DNA of 41,392 nucleotides from Cymbomonas tetramitiformis. Its lineage: Eukaryota; Chlorophyta; Pyramimonadophyceae; Pyramimonadales; Pyramimonadaceae. Positions 21,053 through 31,404 of this stretch are shown here, one piece after another (the first letter of the stretch is position 1; the number at the start of each line of letters is the position of its first letter). The stretch spans positions 1 through 41,392 of the forward strand of contig LGRX02027091.1 of NCBI GenBank assembly GCA_001247695.2. The letters are read 5' to 3'. The notes beneath the pieces were generated by a model that worked only from the letters and a program-made list of their open reading frames with translations, ran no database searches and was not told where the DNA came from. The position numbers and the translations under genes are program-made.

Positions 21053-22404
21053 GAATAGTTTTCAGAAGCATATGAAAAATATTCTAGTGCTTCTGAAAAC
21101 TATTCCTACTTCTTCTATATCCTAAACCCTTTGCCTTGACTTTTACTGCTGCACGCGACCGGCAAGCATCTTTGAAACTTCCGAGTTTCAAAGATGCGTT
21201 TTGTATTTTGGGTGCACCCTAATTTTACAAAACGGCCGAGCTCTTCCCGTTTGTGCGGGATATTCACATTTATTCCATGGAATATTTCATATGAATTAAC
21301 ACACATGCACACGCAGGGGAAACCCTCGGCTGTTTGGCATCTTTGGGTTTGGGTGTCACGTTCGAACCCAATCCCAAAACATCTGCCTTAGAAATAAATT
21401 GCGCGTTTCGCGCACAAGTAACTTGAAGCCTTGAGCTTCAGGTAACTTAAAGATATGTATCTTTGCAGTATGTGTGTCAAGTTTCGTGCGCTAGAACGCA
21501 CGGGAAGCCCTCGGCTGTTTGGCATCTTTGGGTTTGGGTTCGAACCCAAACCCAAACCCAAAACATCTGCCTTAGAAATAAATTGCGCGTTTCGCGCACA
21601 AGTAACTTGAAGACTTGAGCTTCAGATAACTTAAAGATATGTATCTTGGCAGTATTTGTCCCAAGTTTCGTGCTCTAGGACGGACGGGAGGCCCTCGGCT
21701 GTTTGGCATCTTTGGGTTTGGGTGTCACGTTCGAACCCAGACCCAAAACATCTGCCTTAGAAATAAATTGCGCGTTTCGCGCACAAGTAACTTGAAGCCT
21801 TGAGCTTCAGGTAACTTAAAAATATGTATCTTGGCAGTATTTGTCCCAAGTTTCGTGCGCTATGACGCACGGGAAGCCCTCGGCTGTTTGGCATCTTTGG
21901 GTTTGGGTACGTTCGAACCCAAACCCAAACCCAAAGGCATAGGCCAGTTTCGTAGATTCTGTCCCGATGCCTCTGCAACCTCGCATGCTAACTCATGTTA
22001 TAATGAATATTCATTATTCAAGCGTTGGATACCCCACGCCAACGGGAAGCGCTCGGCTGATTTGTTATTTGGGTATGCGCACCCAAATGACAAAAACCGC
22101 ATCTTTGAAACTCGTTAGTTTCAAAGCTGCGTGGCCGATGCCTTCGTACTTATGTGCATATTTCATATGAAATATGCCATGGAATAAATGTGAACATCCC
22201 GCACAAACGGGAAGCACTGGGCTGTTTTGTAATTTTAGGGTGCACCCAAAATACAAAACGCATCTTTGAAACTCGGAAGTTTCAAAGATGCTTGCCGGTC
22301 GCGTGCAGCGGTAAAGGGCAAGGCAAAGGGTTTATGATATATAATAAGTAGGAATAGTTTTTAGAAGCAATATAATATTTTTCATATGCTTCTGAAAACT
22401 ATTC
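21053..22404. mobile_element. Foldback element 2 with roughly 245-bp inverted ends and satellite core
   Basis: The left arm (21053 to about 21300) and right arm (about 22150 to 22404) are near-identical inverted repeats. The outermost bases read GAATAGTTTTCAGAAGCATA and its complement. Each arm holds a nested hairpin, GCATCTTTGAAACTTCCGAG with its complement. The core carries four direct units of a 184-185-bp satellite at about 21325, 21510, 21694 and 21879. Each contains CTCGGCTGTTTGGCATC, a TTTGGGTTTGGGT/ACCCAAACCCAAA inversion and a TTGCGCGTTTCGCGCA palindrome. No transposase is present. Short ORFs here are repeat by-products. Confidence 0.8.
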
Positions 22405-22589
22405 CCCAGCATGCAACCTGCTCTCGGCACCATGCAACCTGCCTTCCAACCTGCCCTCCGCTCGGCAGCATGCAATGTGTTGAATTGTGTTGATGTGATT
22501 TCGCCGGAAATTTCCGGCGAAGAGACGATGACGACCTGTCTCGGGTCTGATGACCTCTCGATCGCGCGGAACCAGTTCCCACTTCGTGC

Positions 22590-23440
22590 CCAATATCGTT
22601 TACCGTCTGGACGAACCCCGCGAACTCACCGTCTGTCGACGCCGTGGCGGTGACCCGTGCCGATTGGAGTGGCGCGGGCTCCTCGTCCTTCACCTGCGAG
22701 ACAGGCATAGCAGGGGCCGGCACGGCGGATGCCGATGCCGCCGCTCCACCTGCCGGAACCTGCTCCTCCGGCGTGATCCCCGCCGCAGCGGCAGGGCCAC
22801 ACACTAGAGCCGATGCATGCTCCTCAACCTCGCTCCCAGGAACGAAAGATGCGTGGGTGAAATGTACCTTCTCTTGGGCGGCCTGAATGAACCTCAGATG
22901 TGACGGCATCAAGCCGCCGCAAGATGCCCTCGTCGTCCGCGCTGGCTGCCGCAGGCTGCACGCTGAAGCCGTAGGCCGACACGTCGATGCCGCCGACCCC
23001 GCCCGCGGAAAGCACAGCGGGAGGACCGTAAGCCGACGCCGCACGAGCGAAGGCCTCCGGCCCATCATCCGCAGCCTTCTGGAACATCTGCACGAGTGCC
23101 AGAGTGTGGAGGCCCTCCGCATCCTCCTCCTCAATAGGAATGCAGAAGGCCGCCGCCGTGGCCGACGAATGCTGGCGCCCACCAAGAGGGCAGTCGCGGT
23201 ACGCGTGATAGGCGTCCCCCTTGCCCGCCTTACAGTACGGCAGCGGTGGCAAAGGGGCTTCGCCTTCATACTGTCCCTGTCGAAGCCCACAGGCGGCGCC
23301 GCGTGCACGCCCACCCGATGGCCCCGCGGATGCTGCTTACCTCGCGGTTGTTGCTGCCGCTGCCCCGCGCCCGCACGATTACCTTGCACGCGTGCCTTCA
23401 AGGCGGCGATTTCGTCCAGCAGCACTGCGTAGCTACTCAG
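22590..23440 (-). pseudogene. Truncated gag-like fragment
   Basis: The minus strand encodes the C-terminal half of a gag-like protein homologous to the one at 31405-33736. It starts at DEIAALKARV, shifts frame into YCKAGKGDAYHAYRDC (a zinc-knuckle relative with one cysteine missing), then IEEEDAEGLHTLALVQMFQ and GIDVSAYGF. It shifts back to an Ala/Pro-rich tail ending near DGEFAGFVQTVNDIGHEVG. Two frameshifts and an abrupt 5' end next to the Tnp2 element mark it as decayed and cut off by the neighbouring insertion. Confidence 0.65.
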
Positions 23441-23529
23441 AGGACGTGATTAGCGCTGAGGATGCCGACGACCCCCCCCCCCGCCGAGGTGAGATTTCTG
23501 CCCGTATTGCCGAAGTAGTCTACGGTGTG

Positions 23530-23660
23530 TTGTTGGTGCACGTGTACCGGGCGTGCACGCATTTTACGGTACTCACGCGGTGCACACGTACCAGGATCGC
23601 ACAGCTATCGTGTACTCGCAGGGTACATGCGTACCCGTTAGAGGGTAAGACATGTGTTTA
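23530..23660. repeat. Left cluster of the GTAC/GTGCAC motif
   Basis: Several motif copies lie here (for example GTGCACGTGTACCGGGCG near 23541). This matches the position of subterminal transposase-binding repeats in En/Spm-like elements. Confidence 0.7.
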
Positions 23661-23927
23661 AGATCCATCACGTGAGCGTGGGTGCAAGGTGCTCGCAGGG
23701 GAATCCTCGCAGGCGTCTCAAGACAACAAGGCGCCGTGGAGGTCGGGGCACGACAAAGGGATTGGCGCAAAGCGCCATGTCCGTGCCTCCGATGCAAATG
23801 ATGCGTGAAGGTAAGTGTATGGACGATGCGTAGGCACAAAAGGATTTACGGATACGGCAAGGTTTATATACCCCCTCATCAGCATGATCATCGTGAGCAT
23901 CTGCCTCTCCGTCCCCCCGATTTCGAA

Positions 23928-24296
23928 ATGCCGGCGGATGGTGCCGGGCCTTCGGGAATCGCGAAGAATTACGAGGGAGAGGCACCCTTGCCGCCGATCC
24001 CTTTTGTACTCGCCGAGGGAGAGACGCCCGCCGTCGCCGTTGAAGATGCGCCGGCACCCGTGGGTGATGACCTCCCTTATCTACCCCCCGGCGCCAATTT
24101 TGTCGTGAAGGTGGCCCTCCTCGATGGCACGGTGGTCGATGAAAGGACATATGCATGGGGAGATATGGTCGGCATCCTTAACAACATCGAGCACTCGAAT
24201 CCCGCCTTATACCCGGGATGGATGCGAAATGGTTTCTACTACGATCTGGTAGCGGATGATGTTGAGATATCCCTTCATTATGGCTACTATCCTTAA
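23928..24296 (+). CDS. Small acidic ORF upstream of the transposase
   Basis: 122 codons from an ATG at 23928; the same frame is open upstream to 23805 without an ATG. A GTAAGT donor-like site at 23811 raises the possibility of a leader intron. The product is Pro/Glu/Asp-rich at first (PLPPIPFVLAEGETPAVAV), then has a compact part with VVKVALLDGTVVDERTY and WMRNGFYYDL. It is not recognised. By position it could be the element's accessory gene or an upstream exon of the transposase; no splice link was found. Confidence 0.45.
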   Translation: MPADGAGPSGIAKNYEGEAPLPPIPFVLAEGETPAVAVEDAPAPVGDDLPYLPPGANFVVKVALLDGTVVDERTYAWGDMVGILNNIEHSNPALYPGWMRNGFYYDLVADDVEISLHYGYYP

Positions 24297-25330
24297 TCCA
24301 GATCCTCCCACAAGGATCTAGCGCAAATGGGCATGGCGACGTTGTATGTCGTATTTCTTGGCCCGGCATATGCTTTGGGGCTATATTTATGAACCTTTTG
24401 AATTATCTATAACATTGGTTTGCTTGAAATGTCGATGGTTTGACCTTTAATCTTAGCGTGGTTTGGGTGGGTGCTTTCACAGAATGTTGATTAAAATGCT
24501 AGATCCTACCACAATGATCTAGGGTACCGACAACTCTAGGCCTTGTTACACGAGCTCGGGTTGGTGCGTATGTTGTCAACCCTCGAGGGTATCACCAAAA
24601 CTAATTTTGTAAGCCCTTTAATATCATACTAGCCGTATTAATCGCCGCATATGCGCATGACATGGTGTAGTACCGTCGAAATTAAATATTTCCATCATAA
24701 CCAGGGTCTGAAAATCGTATTCTAGAACCTCTAGCGGTAGTTCTAAACGTTCAAAAAATCCCAAAAAAATCCCAAGGAGACTTTGAAGTCATATTAAAGT
24801 ACTGAAGTACTCACCAAGGCAAAGATCTAGCCTCAAAGCTTAAAATGGACCAAGACTTACGCCCAAAATGCGAAATTGTCCCCATACTTAAGGAGTATGT
24901 ATATCTTACCCATGTGACCGCGTTCGTGTGATGTGTCCAATATACATGACCCAAGTCGTATTTTGACCCAAACATGATTAATATACCTGCATACCTTGAG
25001 ATATATCATGTATATAGTGGCAAAGGATCGATACACGATTGGCAAAAAAATGTGGGAGACACACCCTGTTTTTGAAGCTTTAAAAAACGCAGCACTTCGA
25101 AATTTGGTTGGGGCATGCTATAAATGTATTAGCTAGGAGCATATATGATGGACTCTCGTCGAACCACGCACCATACTACTTAGTATAGGTCCCATGTGGA
25201 AAGTATTCCTTGGCGTTGACTTGTAGAAAGCTCACAGTGGGGAGCCTAAATAAATTATTGAAAAAGTGATCCTTGTGGGTGGATCTAGAGCGTTCTAGGT
25301 CCTCCCACAAGGATCTCGGGATAGTAGCCA
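24282..25330. repeat. Region bracketed by GGCTACTATCC inverted repeats and repeated hairpins
   Basis: GGCTACTATCC at about 24282 is mirrored by GGATAGTAGCC at about 25318. Next to each lies the hairpin AGATCCTCCCACAAGGATCT or a close variant. Further copies lie near 24503 and, inverted, at 25268. The 1-kb interior is AT-rich with no ORF. This looks like a small inserted element or an old intron, just before the first identified transposase exon. Confidence 0.55.
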
Positions 25331-28300
25331 ATTACGGTTCGGAGATCTGGGACATTTCATTCCCCATCGATGAGTGCATGCTCGAAATTAGGGCACACCC
25401 GATTTTCGTGCAAGGGCGGCCTACGCCGATTGTCGACACCTTTGTTGAGGCCCCCGTGGTTGAAGACGACAAGCTTGAGGACGACGTGCTACAGGATGAC
25501 GGCGGTCAGAGTGACATGGTGGGAGAGTTAATGCAAAAGCTTGCGGAAATGTGTCAGGTACGTGTTCACAAGCCATGATCCCTGGCGAGTAGTTCATGGT
25601 GGGTGCGCGTGCACCCGGTGTGTACCCGTGATGGTACATCACGGGTACATATGACCCACTGAAGGGGTACATGCCACGTACATGCGTACCCCGTGCCCCG
25701 CATGTATACATATTGATGTTGACTTGTGTCCTAGGTCTTTGTTTTTGCAGGATGACGCGGGAAACGAGGACACAACCGTACTTCTTGTCTTGGAGTTGAT
25801 TGAGTGGAACCTGACGCACAACCTTACCCAAGCTTCCTTCACGGATGTGTTGGCCATCCTTCGCGAGCGCCTTCCAAACTTTTACCCCGGCGACACGCTC
25901 CCGAAAAGTTTCAACGCCGCGATCTCGCAATTCCAAGCGTTCGGGCGTCCGCATAAGATTGTGGACATATGCGTGAACGGCTGTTGCCGATTTGATGGGT
26001 CGAATGCTGGGTGCACCACATGCCCCAAATGTGGCGCGGATCGGTGGGACGAGAAAATGATGGCGAAGCCGGAGAAGAAGCGCCTTGGGCGCACGGCCTT
26101 CTACTATTGGGACATCAAGGACCTACTAAGGAGGATGCACGCGCACCCGGAGTTGGCGGCAGACATGCTCGCGCATGCAAAGCACGTTCCTACCGAAGAC
26201 GAGATGCACTACATGTGGGGTGTGTAAATCGCCCGTCCCGTCGAAAGATTCCAGTGCATATGTACCCTTAGTAGCGTACTCGAACCCCGCGTACATAGCG
26301 GGTGCACCAGGTCATGCACCTCGTACGTGCGTACCCGGCGTGTACCCCTATCTAGTCTGTACCCAATCAACCATGATATCACACGGCTTGCTTGGTTGCA
26401 GATTCGCCGGCGTGGAAGAGACGGCGGGAGAAATACCCCAACTTCTTTAAGGACTCCCGGAACGTCGTGCTCTTGGGCTGCGCGGATGGGGCAAACGTAT
26501 GGAAGGACCTCCGCGGCGTTTTCCCCGTTACATTTCAATACCTCAACTTGCACCCCGCCATCCGGGGGAAGTTCGTGAATATGGAGTTGTGGGGGATTTG
26601 CAACGGAACGAAACCAAAAAGCACGCAGCCGATATACGAGCTCTTCGTGGACCAACTTCTAGAGCTTTGGGAAGGTGTGCCATGTTACGATGTGCTCGAG
26701 AAGAAATCGTTCAACCTCCGATGCATGCTTTTCAAGATGCTTTTCGACATTAAGGGTTTGATGGATGGCGCATGCCGCATGGATGTGGGGGCGTATTTCG
26801 CCTGCCTCAAATGCATGCATAAGGCCTGGTTCTCCGACGTCTTCAACGGCATGCGGTACACGTTCCGTACGGAATCGGATCCCGGTGAGTGCCACGGCCC
26901 ATTCTTATGATTGAGTAGAGGCCGGTGCACGTGCACCCGCCGTGTACCTTTTGTAGGTGCGCGTGTATTCGCGAGTACGTTCTCATTCGTGCTGGCCAAG
27001 TGCGCGTGCACCCGGTGTGTACCAAACCTTTGTTACACTAAACTCACGCGATGTGCACAGAGCCGGTATGTTATCCTTTACGCACGGACGAGGATATTCG
27101 CTACCACGCCAAAAAGCACGCGAAGTTGTCGGACAGTGGTTTCTTTACGAAGACGCATATCCAAAGTTTCATGTCGGCGTGGGGGGTGAAGCTTCCGGCC
27201 GAATTCTCGCGATTGCCCTATTGGGACGAATCCATGGACTATCTTATCGACCTCATGCACCTCATCAAGAACCTAGGCGAGCATGTTTGCGACTCTCTGA
27301 TGGGTGCCGATTTCGACGACAAAGTCCGCCAATGGGCGAAGCAAGAAGGCATCAAGGCTAACTGGTGGGCCACAGGTATGCATGCATCTATGCGTACAAA
27401 GCTGCACGGGTACCTTCCTGGGGCTCATGTACCGGACGTGCACCCGCGTGTTGCGTACATGTGCACCCATATTTGGTGCATCCACGGTGCATATGTACGG
27501 CACCTGGGAATCGTTGGGTACATATGTACCCGGGAAAGACGCAGGGACGTGAAACAAAAGATGCCGGAAATCCCTTCTTATGGTCACCTTGTGCGCCGGA
27601 GACCCTGCCAAAATTTCCATATTCACATACGAAAATTCATGTTGACTCTGTCTTGTCATTGTTCCGACATTGCTAGTATGGTCCTGTCAACGGGTACATG
27701 GCCGGTACAATCATGTGCACCTGGGGCATGTGTACCGGGCGTGCACCCGGGCAAGGTATTCTGCGGGTACACGCGCACCCGACATGTTTCGCACGAGCAA
27801 AGCAGTGATGTGATGAAGGGGGGGAAGGGGGGGTCGCTTGCAGGCGAAAAGGGCAAATACACCATGCGAGATTCTCCTTGGCAGATTCCCGACGTCAAAA
27901 CCAATTCTTATCGCTCATTGGATGCCGCTGGCTTTTGGGCTAGAGATGGCGAATTTCCACGAGCTTGGGGAAGTGGCCAATGGAAATTGTTGAAGCTTGC
28001 TATGGATGGAAGGGCGAAGAAGCTGAAAGCGCGCGAGTACTTGGTAATGTTCGTCTCCGGCATGTTTGCAACTCTCGCGGCTTGGCCACGCGATGACAAT
28101 TCCTTTAATCCACTCGCCAAGATTGTTGGAGACCTCACCACCATCATAAGGGAGTTGACTTCGCACAAGCTCATCCCGAAGGTGCGATAAAATATGCTCC
28201 TCCATCCCACATGACACCTGCAACTGCAAGCACGTAGGGTATATTTACGGGGTACACGCCTAGTACACACGCTCTCGGTGCGTACCCGGCGCGGTGCATG

Positions 28301-29984
28301 CCGGGTACATATGTAACAGAATAACGGTGCGTATGTACTTGCTTTGTATCCGGTACATAGAATGTCCCGGTACGCGTGCACCCACCTTGCACGGGGCGTG
28401 TGTCGATACAGGACAAGGCGTCATTGGACAAGTATGTACAAGAATGGTTCGAGAACATCGAGAGCACTCGGGGAATGTGTTCACCACATTGGTGGGTACT
28501 TAACACGCACTTGCTTTCGCACACGATCGATCAGATTTTTTACCTTTGCCGGTTCGCGAGTATTGGATGTACGTGTTCGAGTCGTATAATGGGAAGATTG
28601 GGAGATGGGTGAAGAACAACGCGTTTCCAATACAGAGCATCATGAACGGCATCGGCAGACAGGACATGATACGGTTCGTGCGTGGACTCCTCATGGCATT
28701 ACGCCAAAAGGTGCCAATGCCGTTCCACACGAAGGTCATCACCGTGGACCCGGTTGGCGTCAACAACGTGGGGAAAAACCACAATCTCGCCGACCTCGAG
28801 CAACAGCAGCTGACCAAGTGGATGAGGAACAATATCCAGCACTACATAAATCTCGAGGAACTCGTGGAGAACTACAACCACCTCATCTCCAAGTAAGTCG
28901 CATGTGGAGCATTGCGGGTGCACGTGTACCCACCATGTACCATATGCCAGTACGTGTGCACCCGGTCGCAACCGTTTCCAGTGCTGGCCCGGTACATCTG
29001 CACCTAGCCTGCATCCGTAATGAAGTGCACGCGCGGTACATACGTCCTCGGCATTTCCGTAGTGCTTAGGCGCCATGTGTTGTTTTCAGACGGCGCACCT
29101 TCAGGTCAAAGGCACCGGGTACCGCCAAGTACAAGATGCACATCGACCTGGACCCCACCCCATGGTTGGGAAGACAATACACAGAGTATGAGCGCGCTCT
29201 ACTCGAAGGTTGCCCTCCTCGATGCCGCAAGTTCAATCGAGTGCAAGTGGGTACGATGAAGATCCGGACCGCATCCATGGACAAAAAGTTCAAGACAGTG
29301 CAATGTTACTTCCGATCCTTTTACGTCGAGAGGGTGAGGACGAAAGGTCGCGAGCAAACAAAGGAACAAACAGACCGGTGAGTACACAATCATGTACCGC
29401 CAGTATCCGTACACCCTCGGTACATACACACCTAACATGGGAACGTGTGGGTACATAACTACACATGTACCCGTCATGGCTTTATGCTGGGTACGTCCTG
29501 GGTACACATGTACCAGTGTACAGTAGTGTGCAGGCCGAACATGCATGCACGAGCCGAGCGGTGCGAGACTGATTTGATATCGATGTGATGGTACATACGT
29601 GCTTTATGTCGGGAGGGGGGATGCTTATATTCCAGGTTCGGCCGGGTGGATGACATCTATCGAGTGGAGCTTGGAGGAAGACCGCACGTGTTTGTCAAGG
29701 TTTCGTGGCTCAAGAAGCCAACTAAAGCTTTAACGGCCGCTTTGCGTGCGAGGCATTCCATCATAGGAGCGGATAGTGTTTCAAACTGCTTCTACGTATT
29801 GGACCCAGAGAATCCGGCCACTGAATTCGATCGAAAAGAACCGTTTATGCTTGCCGAGGAGATTGCTTCTCAAGTGGTGATTCGAAAGCATCCTTGCATG
29901 GAAACCTCGGTGGTCTTGGATCCGCTAGCCGACTTCTTTGAGCAGATTGTCCGAGATGAGAATCCCAGTGACGATGAGGCATGA
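25273..29984 (+). CDS. Tnp2-family (CACTA) transposase, eight exons, one frame break
   Basis: Predicted exons: 25273-25557, 25751-26219, 26402-26884, 27061-27375, 27844-28181, 28412-28892, 29090-29377 and 29636-29984. All introns are GT-AG and every phase matches. About 1000 residues result. Recognisable Tnp2 features in order: CPKCGADRW zinc pair; DSPAWKRRREKYPNF; LGCADGANVWKD (first catalytic-type Asp); LLELWEGVP; LFDIKGLMDGACR; YFACLKC; PLRTDEDI; WDESMDYLIDLMHLIKNLG (second acidic block with His); LKAREYLVMFVSGM. Then come HWWVLNTHLLSH, REYWMYVFESYNGKIGRWVK and a C-terminal acidic end. Near 28536 a T6 run breaks the frame by one base, the only lesion seen. The first exon may begin upstream. 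The enzyme would cut and paste its element; an otherwise intact gene suggests a recently active copy. Confidence 0.85.
25558..29635 (+). repeat. GTAC/GTGCAC motif arrays in all seven transposase introns
   Basis: Introns 25558-25750, 26220-26401, 26885-27060, 27376-27843, 28182-28411, 28893-29089 and 29378-29635 each contain copies of a motif of the type GTGCRCGTGCACCCGGYGTG followed by GTACC. Examples start near 25602, 26323, 26921, 26999, 28370 and 28918. Many cores are palindromes (GTGCACGTGCAC, GTACATGTGTAC). The exons between them lack such clusters. The same motif fills the element's left flank and its 3' flank. Confidence 0.85.
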
Positions 29985-30650
29985 TAGATAAACATATGTA
30001 AATGTAATTGTATATAATGATCGTTTTTGTTATGGTGAATTGTTAAATTCACACATGGTACATTGTCGGTACACGTGCACGCCATATATAACACGCGTGG
30101 GGTAACTATGCACCCACGTCGTACTAAGGGGGTGCGTTCACATGTACCCAACATGCACTAGTCTGCCATTTGGTACATGGCTGGTACATGTGTACGAGAC
30201 ACCATGTACCCAGCATGTACTCAGCATGTACTGCATGGTACACGTTGTGTGCATGTGTACGAGGAACCATGTACCCGGCATGTACCTACATGTACCCGCC
30301 CGGTGCATGTTGGGTGCATGTGTACGCACTCGATTGCGTACACATGCACCCCGCATGCACCGTTCTGGAAGTGTGTACCCGTCGACGGGGTACATGTAGG
30401 TACACGTAGGTACACGCCAGTCCTGTTTTCCGGATGTCCATTTCTGAATGAAGGAATAACTCATTTGTTTACATCGAAACTTGTCAAGGATGTCTTAGTC
30501 ACTCATGGCCTTGACATATATGTGAAAATATTGCACTTTTTTACAACTCGGATTTTCACTGAGTTTTGGGCCCCAAGTTGGGAGTGGGTAGGTACATATG
30601 TACCTTGCCAAAGTACATGCCGGGTACATGTCGGGTACAGGCGTCCTAAA
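29985..30650. repeat. 3' subterminal GTAC-motif array
   Basis: This non-coding tail of the Tnp2 element has about a dozen motif copies in both orientations between 30055 and 30425, and a last group at 30590-30645. A motif-free gap lies between. Subterminal clusters of a short repeat are where En/Spm-type transposases bind; here the motif is about 12-20 bases with a palindromic core. Confidence 0.75.
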
Positions 30651-30654
30651 TTTG

Positions 30655-31008
30655 TAGGGCATCCAGCGGGTGCAACGCGGCCGACGCCTCGAGCCAGTCC
30701 CCCGCCGGAGAGGCGGGACACACGATGAGCTCGAGAGTTGAAAATAGCAATTTGTTGGCCTCGGAGCGGACGGCCAACGTGGAGTCCTCCAAGTCGAAAA
30801 GCGGCGCAAATAAAACGTCCTGCGCCTCGAATGCCTCCTGGAGGGCAGGTACCAGCTTCGCGACGAGCACCTGCGCGTTGGACTCAGTGCCAGTGAATCG
30901 TTCATGCTTCTCACGGAAACATTTTCGGATGACGTGCTTCGCCACGCTCTCGTCGAAGCGCTCACGGGTCAATGAGCGAACCCCCGCCAGGAAAGCTGCC
31001 TGGCAGAG
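30655..31008 (-). pseudogene. Older gag fragment interrupted by an LTR-like repeat
   Basis: The minus strand encodes VRSLTRERFDESVAKHVIRK, RFTGTESNAQVLVAKLVP and FDLEDSTLAVRSEANKLLF, ending at LHPLD. It is closely similar to residues about 40-155 of the gag at 31405-33736. The frame is intact over this stretch. It is cut on the left by the Tnp2 element and on the right, close to the gag start, by the repeat beginning at 31009. Confidence 0.8.
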
Positions 31009-31190
31009 TGTTGGATATACCCCTAGGACTCGGGATATATTCACTCAGTGATCAGTTTTCTCAGAATGTGATAAAGTTGATAAGTTAACCCGATATAACG
31101 GGCATAAACAGTTAGGGTTCGGGTTCGGGTGACAGTCATACACACTACTATAGGAAGAGTCACAAAGCAAGCGGTGTGACTGTTCCAGCA
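31009..31190 (-). repeat. LTR-like repeat, left copy (TG...CA)
   Basis: 182 bp beginning TGTTGGATATACC and ending GTTCCAGCA, nearly identical to 34126-34305 (180 bp). For the minus-strand gag between them this would be the 3' LTR. The flanking bases (CAGAG outside) do not match those after the right copy. Confidence 0.8.
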
Positions 31191-31404
31191 CACCACCTAG
31201 TGTGGTGACTGGCTAGCCGAAGGTGAAACCTGTGAACAAACACCATCTACAGCGGTGGAAATTGGGCTCTAAGGGAAGGCCTGTCCTTTCTGGCAGGGCG
31301 GTTCCCAGTCAAGAGTTGTAAATCTGAAACCGGTCCGTGATCGGACCCCTCTGCACATACAGCTACGGTCAATCTCACTGTGCAGGAGCGGTATGATTAA
31401 CTTC

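Larger units (their letters stand above)
23500..30650 (+). mobile_element. Tnp2-type (En/Spm, CACTA) transposon
   Basis: The element is defined by its transposase gene (25273-29984) and by dense GTAC/GTGCAC palindromic motifs. These motifs start near 23538, fill all introns and end near 30645. On both sides lie fragments of related minus-strand gag sequence (to about 23440 and from about 30655), which gives the approximate limits. I could not find a CACTA terminus or a clear TIR, so the exact ends are open and the outer parts may be eroded. A small ORF (23928-24296) and a hairpin-rich 1-kb stretch (24.3-25.3 kb) lie upstream of the transposase. Confidence 0.7.

Noticed and set aside
21325..21940. 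CRISPR-like array
   Set aside because: The 184-bp satellite has no repeat-spacer structure; units are contiguous and diverge along their whole length in a eukaryotic foldback element.
23423..23460. CACTG... as the left terminus of the Tnp2 element
   Set aside because: No matching inverted terminus was found near 30650; the bases lie within or next to gag-like sequence.
27549..27676. Possible extra transposase exon within intron 4
   Set aside because: It is open in one frame, but joining it at the needed phase gives an immediate stop, while exons 27061-27375 and 27844-28181 join perfectly without it.
28494..28537. A 44-base mini-intron (GTACTT...CAG) that could explain the frame break
   Set aside because: It would remove LNTHLLSHTIDQ, which fits the conserved Tnp2 pattern; a one-base indel in the T6 run is simpler.
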